Shown here one piece after another: positions 1-6,029 of a DNA stretch of 6,265 nucleotides. The position numbers and the translations under genes are program-made. The stretch's first letter is position 1; every line of letters begins with the position of its first letter. The notes beneath the pieces are model-generated. The model was not told where the DNA came from and ran no database searches. It was given only the letters and a program-made list of their open reading frames with translations. This DNA comes from an uncultured beta proteobacterium (GTDB lineage: Bacteria; Pseudomonadota; Gammaproteobacteria; Burkholderiales; Rhodocyclaceae), in the NCBI GenBank assembly GCA_903916205.1, contig CAIWVX010000414.1:1-6265 (forward strand), in the 5' to 3' direction.

Positions 1-729
1 GCCGGTATCAATAGCCAGCAGGTTGGGCATGATCTTTAGCCCTAAGGCCGACCAATGCCCAGTCACCAGAATAGTCTCCCTACTCTTTCGTCCTGGCACC
101 TCGAACCACGGCACAAAGCCTTTTGGCGCTTCAGTCAGCTCCCCTTTGGCGTGAAAATCCATCACCCCTTTGTCCGAACAGAAACGCATCCGGGTCATGG
201 CATTGACGATCACACGCAGACGCGGCCAGCCTTTAAGATCATCTCGCCATGCCGCCGGTTCGCTGCCCCACATCTGGGCCATGAATCTGCGCCAATCCGC
301 CCCAGTTAAGGCCTGCTCTACTTCGCCAGCCAGCGCCAACGCCTGAGTTGTCGTCCATTGCGGCAACAAGCCGGCATGAACTAGGCAATAGCCATTTTCT
401 AAATGACATAAGGGCCGATGTCTTAGCCAGTCGAGTAATTCCTGACAGTCCGGTGCGCCGAGAATCTCGTCAAAAGTATCGCCTTTCCCACGTTTGCCAA
501 AACCTTCGGACGCCATCAGCAGAGCAAGATCGTGGTTACCAAGAACGGTAATTGCTGCCGGACCGAGATCGCGGACTAAACGCAATGTTTCCAGCGAACG
601 CGGGCCACGATTAACCAGGTCTCCAACTAGCCAGAGCTGGTCTATTGACGGATCAAAAGCACAGCGTTCGAGCAGCCGCAAAAACGAGTCGAAACAACCC
701 TGAATGTCGCCAATGGCGTAGGTAGCCAA
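1..729 (-). CDS. apaH: Symmetrical bis(5'-nucleosyl)-tetraphosphatase (Ap4A hydrolase), C-terminus cut by window edge
   Basis: The gene encodes the cytoplasmic metallophosphoesterase that splits Ap4A symmetrically into two ADP, keeping alarmone-like dinucleoside polyphosphates low. The visible 243 residues (family about 270-280) show the family motifs in order: GDIQG at 7-11, GDLVNRG at 36-42, GNHD at 64-67, VHAG at 117-120, NAMTRMRFC at 176-184, GHW at 224-226, and a final DTG where the window ends. The start is TTG at 729-727. It is forced, because an in-frame TAA lies directly upstream (732-730), and the resulting MATYAIGD N-terminus matches the family. A GAGAG motif a few bases upstream can serve as ribosome binding site. 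It lies downstream of the polysaccharide genes on the same strand, but a decayed galE fragment separates them, so co-transcription is uncertain. I saw no convincing promoter of its own. The family assignment is very secure; only the last 30 or so residues are missing. Confidence 0.95.
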   Translation of the reverse strand, partial: MATYAIGDIQGCFDSFLRLLERCAFDPSIDQLWLVGDLVNRGPRSLETLRLVRDLGPAAITVLGNHDLALLMASEGFGKRGKGDTFDEILGAPDCQELLDWLRHRPLCHLENGYCLVHAGLLPQWTTTQALALAGEVEQALTGADWRRFMAQMWGSEPAAWRDDLKGWPRLRVIVNAMTRMRFCSDKGVMDFHAKGELTEAPKGFVPWFEVPGRKSRETILVTGHWSALGLKIMPNLLAIDTG

Positions 730-772
730 TTAATCTCTCAAAATATTCGTTTGCTTATGGTAGGTCAGGACT

Positions 773-900
773 TCAGTTTGACCGACTATGGCAGTGCCAG
801 CGCCAAGTATCACGTCATCAGGCACAGAGCGGCCACTCACTTTTTCAAAAGTTCTTACCAGATCAAGAACCGAATAAGCACAGCCGGTTCCAAAATAAAG
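773..900 (-). pseudogene. galE: Decayed C-terminal fragment of UDP-glucose 4-epimerase (galE remnant)
   Basis: Two blocks of GalE C-terminal sequence survive on the minus strand. Block one (900-820) reads LYFGTG-CA followed by YSVLDLVRTFEKVSGRSVP. This corresponds to the GalE segment that normally reads NLGTG-x-GYSVL-x-(M/L)V-x-AFEK-x-SGR-x-VP. Block two (814-773) lies in another frame and reads RDTWRWH, then a short tail and TGA; it resembles the last GalE residues before its C-terminus (DTWRWQ). About 40-50 family residues that should lie between the blocks are missing, and everything N-terminal of block one is gone. No start codon or intact ORF remains, so it cannot make an epimerase. Block one is in frame with the dehydratase gene upstream, with that gene's single TAA stop and 24 unrelated bases between them. 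Continuing in the block-one frame gives an open stretch ending in TAA at 732-730, right before the apaH start. This rests on recalled family motifs and no alignment was run. Similar SDR epimerases are a less likely parent. Confidence 0.75.
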
Positions 901-924
901 CCCCCTGCAGCAAGCTACGCGGCA

Positions 925-2847
925 TTAACAGCGATCTTCAATCCGCCGACTTTCAGCCAAAGTTCGCCACAACAGATCGGAATCACCCTGCTGCGTCGGA
1001 CTGTATTCATGTACAAGAAACGCTAAGATTTCCAGAACCTTCTCGTAATCAAACGCCTGACAAGCCCGATCAAGCTGGCTTAAATGTTCCTCAAGCAACG
1101 ACCAGGGTAATTCGTGTTCAAAAGCCCGCATAATTAACGGATGTGCCGTGCCTTCGACGTTTTCGCCAATCAGCAATTCCTCGTAGAGCTTCTCACCCGG
1201 TCGCAGGCCAACGATCTCGATCGCAATATCACCTTGCAGATTAGCTTCGTCCCGAACAGTGTATCCACTTAAATGAACCATACGTCTTGCTAGGTCGATG
1301 ATTTTAACGGGTCGCCCCATATTCAGCACAAAAACCTCGCCCCCCTCTCCCATCGATCCGGTTTGAATGACCAGTTGCGCCGCCTCTGGGATGGTCATGA
1401 AATAGCGGGTGATTTCAGGATGCGTCAAGGTGATTGGCCCACCCGCTGTAATTTGGCTACGAAAAAGCGGGACGACCGAGCCAGATGAACCGAGCACGTT
1501 ACCGAATCGAACCATACAGAATCGCGTTACGCCACCTTGTCGCGATAAGCCCTGCAAAATCAATTCGGCAAGCCGCTTGCTCGCCCCCATGACATTGGTC
1601 GGACGCACCGCTTTATCGGTGGAAATCAATACAAAGGTTTCTACGCCCACAGCCAGGGCCGCTTCCGCCATTCTGCGGGTACCGATGGCATTGTTGCGCA
1701 CCCCTTCAACCGGATTGTGTTCGACCAGCGGCACATGTTTGTAAGCCGCCGCGTGATACACCGTTTGCACCGCGAAGTTTTTCATGATTCGCTCATTTCG
1801 ATGCGGATGAATCACTGACCCGAGTAAAGCGACGATCTCAACCTGAAATTTATTTCGTGAGCACAAGGTCACTAATTCTTGCTCAATCGTGTATAGCGCG
1901 AACTCCGAAAGCTCCATTAAAACCAGTCGCGTCGGCTGTAATCTGACGATCTGGCGGCATAACTCTGAACCAATCGACCCGCCAGCGCCTGAGACCAGTA
2001 CCACTTTGCCGGTGATACATTGACTGAGTAAGGTTAAATCCGGTAGCACCGTATCACGACCCAGCAGATCCTCAATCTCAACTTCCCGAATGACATCTTC
2101 GGGGGCTTGGCCTTGTACCCATTCCGCCATGCTGGGTACGATTTTTACTTGGCAGTGCAGTTCTTCTAGGCGATTGATTATTTCTGCTCGGTGCGCCTTT
2201 TTTTCAGGGGAAATCGTCAGCAGGACGACTTCAACGGCTTTACTCGCCAGAACCTCGGGCAAACAATCTGGCGCGTAAACACGTAATCCACCCACTTCGG
2301 TTTGTTGAATGGCGGATTCGTCATCAAAAAACACCACGGGCAAATAATCCCTACTCGCTTTCAAAGCATAAAGCAGTTGAGTCCCGGCATGTCCTGCCCC
2401 ATAAATGGCGACTCGTTTTCGCCCATCATGCTTGCGCTCGGTACGCAGAAAGTAGCTCCGCACCAAAAATCGAGTGGCTCCCACATAGACAATCGCTAAA
2501 AGCCAATAGATGCCTAATACCCCCCGTGAAAATATCGGGGTGTGGGTCAAGGCAATGCTTGCCGCAAGTAAGACAACCGATAGCGTTACTCCACCAGCGA
2601 CAACAAACACCACCCGGTCTTCCATAAAACGAATCACCGCACGGTACAAGCCAAGTCGAGCAAATATCGGAATAGCCAGTACGGGCGCTGCCAACATTTG
2701 CCAACCAAAAACGGAATAATCAGGCGCTAAGGTTTCAAAGCGCAAAGCCAGTGCCGACCAAAAAGCAAAGAGCAGCAACACATAATCAGCCAGCACCGCA
2801 ATAAGCTGTTTATATCGACGAGGTAGTTTCAAAACCGGCTTAAGCAC
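925..2847 (-). CDS. Membrane-bound nucleotide-sugar 4,6-dehydratase, WbpM/CapD/PglF (FlaA1) family
   Basis: The 640-residue protein has the full architecture of the long WbpM/PglF group, which converts UDP-GlcNAc to a UDP-4-keto-6-deoxy sugar for O-antigen, capsule or glycan synthesis at the inner membrane. Four hydrophobic segments lie at about 14-36, 46-66, 81-101 and 108-128. A first Rossmann-like domain has YGAGHAG at 149-155. The catalytic SDR domain has the NAD-binding GAGGSIG at 287-293, STDKAV at 409-414, and Met420 with Lys424 in place of the usual Tyr-x3-Lys; this Met is typical of the family. RPGEKLYEEL at 549-558 is another family signature. The start is GTG at 2847-2845, with AAGG seven bases upstream. 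The gene begins 38 bp after the phosphoglycosyl transferase gene and is surely in the same operon. The exact product (UDP-QuiNAc-type, bacillosamine-type or other 4-keto sugar) cannot be told from sequence alone. Family certain, precise substrate inferred. Confidence 0.93.
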   Translation of the reverse strand: MLKPVLKLPRRYKQLIAVLADYVLLLFAFWSALALRFETLAPDYSVFGWQMLAAPVLAIPIFARLGLYRAVIRFMEDRVVFVVAGGVTLSVVLLAASIALTHTPIFSRGVLGIYWLLAIVYVGATRFLVRSYFLRTERKHDGRKRVAIYGAGHAGTQLLYALKASRDYLPVVFFDDESAIQQTEVGGLRVYAPDCLPEVLASKAVEVVLLTISPEKKAHRAEIINRLEELHCQVKIVPSMAEWVQGQAPEDVIREVEIEDLLGRDTVLPDLTLLSQCITGKVVLVSGAGGSIGSELCRQIVRLQPTRLVLMELSEFALYTIEQELVTLCSRNKFQVEIVALLGSVIHPHRNERIMKNFAVQTVYHAAAYKHVPLVEHNPVEGVRNNAIGTRRMAEAALAVGVETFVLISTDKAVRPTNVMGASKRLAELILQGLSRQGGVTRFCMVRFGNVLGSSGSVVPLFRSQITAGGPITLTHPEITRYFMTIPEAAQLVIQTGSMGEGGEVFVLNMGRPVKIIDLARRMVHLSGYTVRDEANLQGDIAIEIVGLRPGEKLYEELLIGENVEGTAHPLIMRAFEHELPWSLLEEHLSQLDRACQAFDYEKVLEILAFLVHEYSPTQQGDSDLLWRTLAESRRIEDRC

Positions 2848-2885
2848 AAAACAACCTTTTTAAAATAAATCAAATCGCCAATGGA

Positions 2886-3446
2886 TCAATGTGACACCCC
2901 ATCCCGCTGCAATACTTTCAAAAGAGTCAGCCACAAAATCCAGAGATCAAAAACGAGGGATTGCCGCTGCAAATATTCAAAATCCAGTTTCACTTTTTCA
3001 GGAATCGGCAACTCATCACGCCCATTAACTTGTGCCCATCCGGTCAAACCAGGCACCAACTCATCTACCCCGGTAGCGTGGCGTAAAGCAATTAAATCAA
3101 GCTGATTGAATAAGGCCGGACGCGGCCCGACAAAGCTCATATCCCCAAGCAGAATGCTCCACAGTTGAGGCAATTCATCCAGACTGGATTTTCGCAGAAA
3201 AGACCCAATCGGCGTCAAATAAACCGAGGCGTCACTCAACAAATGCGTCGCCACAGCCGGCGTTCCGATCCGCATGCTGCGAAACTTCGGCATTTTGAAG
3301 AGTCGTCCACGCCGACCCACGCGATCAGACCAATATAAAACCGGACCCGGCGAGGTTAATCTGACCAGCAAAGCAACGATGATTGCCGGGAGTATTAACA
3401 CCGGCAGCGCCAAAATAACCAACACCAAATCAACTAATCGCTTCAT
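2886..3446 (-). CDS. Small initiating sugar-phosphate transferase (monotopic phosphoglycosyl transferase, PglC/bacterial sugar transferase family)
   Basis: This enzyme moves a sugar-1-phosphate from a UDP-sugar onto undecaprenyl phosphate at the cytoplasmic face of the inner membrane, the first committed step of a surface glycan. With the chosen start (ATG 3446-3444) it has 186 residues, close to the roughly 200 of the PglC-type minimal enzymes. One hydrophobic re-entrant helix lies at about 5-30, followed by SPGPVLY at 32-38, KFRSM at 54-58, the catalytic Asp90-Glu91 dyad in SSLDELPQLW, GPRP at 107-110 and PGLTGWAQVNGRD at 132-144. An in-frame ATG lies 46 codons further upstream (3584), but those residues are polar, unlike the family, and the family N-terminus is exactly MKR-x-x-D; a GGGG motif precedes the chosen ATG. 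It heads the two-gene unit with the dehydratase, whose product could supply its sugar after further steps. No glycosyltransferases, flippase or polymerase are in the window. Confidence 0.92.
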   Translation of the reverse strand: MKRLVDLVLVILALPVLILPAIIVALLVRLTSPGPVLYWSDRVGRRGRLFKMPKFRSMRIGTPAVATHLLSDASVYLTPIGSFLRKSSLDELPQLWSILLGDMSFVGPRPALFNQLDLIALRHATGVDELVPGLTGWAQVNGRDELPIPEKVKLDFEYLQRQSLVFDLWILWLTLLKVLQRDGVSH

Positions 3447-3641
3447 CAAAACCCCATGACAAATTTTATTAATTCTCTTTAATTGCTCAGATACATAGCA
3501 CGCCTTATGCGGGTGAGAAGCATGAATTAACTTCCCAGTTTTAAGCCACTGAGCATTTCTGTCATCGGATTCTATCTGTTTCATCGTGCCAAAACTAACG
3601 CGGCTGTGTTTGGCAAACGCTAGTGGCGTTGGCTGGAAATG
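3447..3641 (-). other. Upstream region of the polysaccharide unit, including a 46-codon in-frame extension
   Basis: The minus-strand frame of the sugar transferase stays open upstream to an ATG at 3584-3582. The 46 extra codons encode a polar, Lys/His-rich stretch that I cannot assign to a family. It may be simple leader sequence or the end of a lost upstream gene. The part next to the transferase start is AT-rich and has a TAAAAT box at about 3465-3460 that could be a -10 element, without a good -35. No gene is supported here. Confidence 0.3.
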
Positions 3642-3673
3642 AAAAAAGGCTCCCTAGGTTTGGGAGCCTTTTT
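3642..3673 (-). terminator. Strong intrinsic terminator after the carboxyltransferase gene (bidirectional form)
   Basis: A perfect 12-bp stem (3643-3654 with 3662-3673) consists of AAAAAGGCTCCC and GGGAGCCTTTTT around a 7-base loop. On the minus strand the GC core is followed directly by a run of six T. It begins about 17 bases past the carboxyltransferase stop codon and so closes that transcript, separating it from the polysaccharide unit. The A-run on the other flank means it could also work in the plus direction, where no gene is seen to need it. Confidence 0.92.
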
Positions 3674-3690
3674 ACGACGACTAACTCGTT

Positions 3691-5220
3691 TTAAGCGGGC
3701 TGCACCTTCACGTCGAAGACCTGACCGGAAATCGTCACCTGGTAGGTTTCCGCCGGAATCGGTGGGTTTGGTGTCGCTGCCGGTGCTGGAGGGGTTGCGA
3801 CTTCGGCGGCTTCAGCCGCTTTTTTCTTCGGGATGCTCACCTTGAAGTTGCCTTTGAGGAAGTCCAGCCCCTTATTGCCGCCCTTGGTGGCAAAGGCGCC
3901 AACGATGAAGATGTTTTCGTCGGTCACGGGGAGTCCGTTTTCTTCAAGTGCCTTTTTGGCGCTGGGGATTCCCGGCTCCAGATCTTTGATCGGATCGCCG
4001 GTGAATACGGGTTTGTTGAGTTGTTCTGAGGCGATTTTAACGATCTCTTGGTCTGGCGCGACGGGCGTTTTTCCGTAATAGCCGAGCACCATGTTGCCGT
4101 AGCCTTCGGTGATTTTTACCCAAGGCCCCATTAAAACGTTGAAATAAGCTTGCTGGAAATAGAACTGTGAAACCGGTGTCACCGAAGTGCCATAACCGCC
4201 ACGGGCGACGCATTCGGCCATCGCCGTGATGACCTGTGGAAAGAGGTGGAAGGTTTTGGCTTCACGCATCATCAGCGTATTGGCGGTTAGTGCGCCGCCC
4301 GGCATGGGACTGAAAATAACGTTGCTATCAACCCCCAATGCTTCAGGCGGGAATTCGTAATCCTTGAGGCATTCTTTAGCCACCATATTGGCTTCCATGA
4401 TCTTATCGACATCAATGTCAAGATCGTAGTCGGTGCCTTTGAGGGCGTGCCACAAGGAGAATAGGTCAGGCTGCGCCGTGCCGCCGCTGAGCGGTGCGCG
4501 GCCAAGACAGACGCCATCGCAACCGCCTTCAATGGCCGCGACGTATTGGGCGAGGCCGGTGCCGCAGGTTTCGTGGGTGTGCATGCGAAGTTCGATTTTG
4601 TCGCCGAGCAACTTGCGGGCTTGCTTGAAGGTTTCGTGAACCTTGCGTGGGTTGGAGGTGCCTGAAGCGTCTTTGAAACAGACACTGGAAAATGGCACCC
4701 CGGAGTCAAGAATTTTGCGTAGGGTATTGACGTAAAACTCGGAGTCGTGCGCGCCAGAACAGCCACGCGGCAGTTCCATCATGGTGACCACGACTTCGTG
4801 CTCAAGACCGGCGTCGGCAATACATTGGCCGGAGTAAATCAGATTATTGACGTCATTTAGCGCATCAAAATTACGGATGCGAGTCATGCCATGTTTTTTG
4901 AACATTTGGGCGTGCAAGTTGATCATGTCTGCGGGCTGTTGTTCCAGTGCCACGACGTTGATGCCCCGTGCTAGGGTTTGCAAACGGATGTTGGGGCCAA
5001 CCGCTTTGCGGAATTCGTCCATCATATCGAAGGCGGATTCGCCACAGTAAAGGAACGGTGCCTGAAAGCGTGCTCCACCCCCGGCCTCAAAGTGGGTGAT
5101 GCCCGCCGCCACAGCGGCCTCTACCGCCGGTATGAAATCTCGGGTCAGTGCGCGAGCACCGAAAATGGACTGGAATCCATCGCGGAAACTGGTGTCCTGG
5201 AAAAGAATACGCTTGGTCAT
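3691..5220 (-). CDS. Pyruvate carboxylase/oxaloacetate decarboxylase-type carboxyltransferase subunit lacking a biotinyl domain
   Basis: The 509-residue protein belongs to the HMGL-like/conserved carboxylase family (OadA, PycB). These TIM-barrel enzymes move CO2 between a keto acid and biotin. The metal-site and catalytic residues are kept: RDGFQS at 13-18 (family RDAHQS), Lys183 in FKDASG, the His214-x-His216 pair in MHTHE, and Thr348 in SVTPVSQ; PMPGGALTAN at 305-314 is also conserved. After the conserved carboxylase region (to about 460) come Lys-Lys-Lys, an Ala/Pro linker (about 467-491) and a short YQVTISGQVFDVKV segment at 493-506. The gene stops there. OadA-type proteins continue into a roughly 70-residue biotinyl domain with a biotinylated MKM; none is present here. 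The stop codon is followed at once by a terminator, so this is not a frameshifted tail. It must use a biotin carrier made elsewhere, or act differently. The start ATG at 5220 has AAGGA six bases upstream. It is transcribed alone and divergently from a MarR-type regulator. The true keto-acid substrate is not determinable. Confidence 0.88.
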   Translation of the reverse strand: MTKRILFQDTSFRDGFQSIFGARALTRDFIPAVEAAVAAGITHFEAGGGARFQAPFLYCGESAFDMMDEFRKAVGPNIRLQTLARGINVVALEQQPADMINLHAQMFKKHGMTRIRNFDALNDVNNLIYSGQCIADAGLEHEVVVTMMELPRGCSGAHDSEFYVNTLRKILDSGVPFSSVCFKDASGTSNPRKVHETFKQARKLLGDKIELRMHTHETCGTGLAQYVAAIEGGCDGVCLGRAPLSGGTAQPDLFSLWHALKGTDYDLDIDVDKIMEANMVAKECLKDYEFPPEALGVDSNVIFSPMPGGALTANTLMMREAKTFHLFPQVITAMAECVARGGYGTSVTPVSQFYFQQAYFNVLMGPWVKITEGYGNMVLGYYGKTPVAPDQEIVKIASEQLNKPVFTGDPIKDLEPGIPSAKKALEENGLPVTDENIFIVGAFATKGGNKGLDFLKGNFKVSIPKKKAAEAAEVATPPAPAATPNPPIPAETYQVTISGQVFDVKVQPA

Positions 5221-5253
5221 AACGTTCCTTACTGAGGGTGAATTTGAAGAGTT

Positions 5254-5259
5254 AATATA
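5254..5259 (-). promoter_or_regulatory. Candidate -10 box for the carboxyltransferase gene
   Basis: TATATT on the minus strand matches the sigma-70 -10 consensus at five of six positions and sits 34 bases before the ATG. No good -35 hexamer is seen at 16-18 bp. It lies downstream of the upstream intrinsic terminator, so a transcript starting here would escape that terminator. Confidence 0.35.
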
Positions 5260-5286
5260 CTAGCAAAGAGTGGCGCAGAGCACACT

Positions 5287-5316
5287 AAAAAATGCGGCAA
5301 TAACTTAGGTGCCGCA
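5287..5316 (-). terminator. Minus-strand intrinsic terminator upstream of the carboxyltransferase gene
   Basis: On the minus strand a 7-bp perfect stem, TGCGGCA and TGCCGCA with a 10-base loop, is followed directly by six T. The plus strand has no T-run after the hairpin, so it acts only toward the carboxyltransferase gene, ending about 67 bases before its start codon. No gene upstream on that strand needs ending, because the neighbour is the plus-strand regulator. It may end a short antisense/leader transcript or work as an attenuator. Confidence 0.7.
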
Positions 5317-5332
5317 CTCGAACATCATCAAA

Positions 5333-5352
5333 GCGTCAATCCGAGTCAATCC
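5333..5352 (+). repeat. Tandem 10-bp direct repeat, possible activator site
   Basis: GCGTCAATCC at 5333-5342 is followed immediately by GAGTCAATCC at 5343-5352, nine of ten bases identical. A third copy, GCGTCAATCT, sits at 5406-5415, 63 bases on. The 10-base period equals about one helical turn, so both units face the same side of the DNA, as in many direct-repeat regulator sites. Confidence 0.5.
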
Positions 5353-5428
5353 CTACGCGCCTCGTCGTCCCCGCCGATTGCTTGGCGTTTAGGTCGCTAT
5401 AAATCGCGTCAATCTGAATTGATAATTC

Positions 5429-5442
5429 ACTAACATGTTAGT
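5429..5442. promoter_or_regulatory. 14-bp perfect palindrome, candidate operator of the MarR-type regulator
   Basis: ACTAACATGTTAGT is a perfect dyad of the size bound by MarR-family dimers. It lies 82 bases before the regulator start, just after a TTGATA -35-like box (5419-5424), where a bound repressor would block polymerase. Autorepression is common for HpaR-type proteins. Binding by this protein is inferred from position and symmetry only. Confidence 0.5.
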
Positions 5443-5523
5443 TAGCTGATACCATTAGCCCGTCGCATCATCCCGTCGTGGTTGGCTAAGCCACTCTATC
5501 CCCTGATTCTGGAGTCCGTTTTA

Positions 5524-6000
5524 ATGCCGAGCAAAATTGCCTACAGAAATCTGCCGCAGCTTTTTCTCAAAGCCCGCGAAGAGCTTCTGCGCCATTTTAG
5601 GCCGATCATTTCGCATTTTGGTCTCACTGAACAGCAGTGGCGTATTCTGCGCACGTTGTCTGAAAAAGACCCGTTGGAGCCGAGAGAAATATGCGAACTT
5701 TGCCATATTCTCAGCCCCAGTTTGACGGGGGTACTGTCGCGCATGGAAAGTATGGGACTCGTGACCCGCACCCGCGTTCCTGAAGATCAGCGCCGGATCA
5801 TCGTTCGCCTGACAACAAAAAGCGAACAACTGGTCGCAGAACTTGGCCCGCTGATTATGGCGCAGTACCAAATCATCGAAAAGGCTTTAGGCGCAGAACT
5901 TATCAGCCAACTGTATGACATTATGGATAAAGTCATTGCGACCGAGAGCTCGGCCATCGCCCGTGTTGATTTGCCTGAAAAGAAGGACTGGGCGGCTTAG
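5524..6000 (+). CDS. MarR-family transcriptional regulator, HpaR-like
   Basis: This 158-residue cytoplasmic DNA-binding protein has the MarR winged helix at about 31-100. The hallmarks are FGLTEQQWRILR at 32-43, the recognition helix SPSLTGVLSRMESMGLV at 64-80, and a wing with EDQRR at 87-91, where the Asp-x-Arg pattern is typical. Flanking helices form the dimer interface. The closest family I recognise is HpaR, repressor of homoprotocatechuate (4-hydroxyphenylacetate) degradation, which shares the FRPI near residue 25, LTEQQWRI and LxPSLTGxLxRME motifs. The ATG at 5524 is preferred because GGAG lies nine bases upstream and the family N-terminus begins near there; a TTG at 5482 would add 14 unlikely residues. 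It is divergent from the carboxyltransferase gene, the usual arrangement of a MarR regulator with its target, and has a palindrome in its own promoter region. No aromatic-degradation gene is in the window, so its ligand is unknown and the HpaR function should not be assumed. Confidence 0.9.
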   Translation: MPSKIAYRNLPQLFLKAREELLRHFRPIISHFGLTEQQWRILRTLSEKDPLEPREICELCHILSPSLTGVLSRMESMGLVTRTRVPEDQRRIIVRLTTKSEQLVAELGPLIMAQYQIIEKALGAELISQLYDIMDKVIATESSAIARVDLPEKKDWAA

Positions 6001-6007
6001 CGTCTAT

Positions 6008-6028
6008 GGGAGGAGGTTCCTCTTGTTT
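6008..6028 (+). terminator. Weak candidate terminator of the MarR-type gene
   Basis: A short hairpin (GGGAGGA with TCCTCTT around a 3-base loop: five Watson-Crick pairs plus two G-T) starts eight bases after the regulator stop and is followed by GTTTGTT. It sits in the 29-bp gap between two converging genes, a fitting place, but the stem is short and the T-tract is broken. Confidence 0.35.
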
Positions 6029-6029
6029 G

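Larger units (their letters stand above)
5221..5523. promoter_or_regulatory. Divergent control region between the carboxyltransferase and MarR-type genes
   Basis: No gene fits in these 303 bases. On the minus strand a TATATT box (5259-5254) is the best -10 candidate for the carboxyltransferase gene, giving a leader of about 25 bases; its -35 position (TGCTCT, 17-bp spacing) is poor, which would suit an activator-dependent promoter. On the plus side a TTGATA at 5419-5424 is a good -35 match directly before the palindrome, but the matching -10 is weak. The region also holds a minus-strand terminator, a 10-bp tandem repeat and a 14-bp palindrome, listed separately. The promoter calls are by eye only. 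Confidence 0.5.

Noticed and set aside
736..765. Promoter candidate CTGACC - 17 bp - TATTTT before apaH
   Set aside because: Only four of six matches in each box, and transcription would start at or inside the ribosome binding site.
851..890. Overlapping inverted repeats (GTTCTT/AAGAAC and CGGTTC/GAACCG) resembling alternative attenuator hairpins
   Set aside because: They fall inside the recognisable galE-derived block; stems are only 6 bp with long loops and just a TTTT tail, so coding origin explains them.
1409..1744. Plus-strand open frame opposite the dehydratase gene
   Set aside because: Antisense shadow of a conserved SDR domain, without a recognisable product.
3640..3690. Possibility that a biotinyl domain was cut off by a frameshift
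   Set aside because: Only about 17 bases separate the stop codon from a strong terminator, so there is no hidden coding sequence for the missing domain.
4287..4766. A 159-codon open frame on the minus strand inside the carboxyltransferase gene
   Set aside because: It is a shifted frame of a clearly conserved gene on the same strand, has no family features, and reads as low-complexity Ser/Thr/Pro-rich sequence.
5355..5385. ACGA-containing stretch on the minus strand reminiscent of guanidine-type riboswitch loops
   Set aside because: No flanking stems form around the motif, so there is no structural support.
5482..5523. Longer start (TTG at 5482) for the MarR-type regulator
   Set aside because: The 14 extra residues are not family-like, and the ATG at 5524 has a good GGAG site at nine bases.
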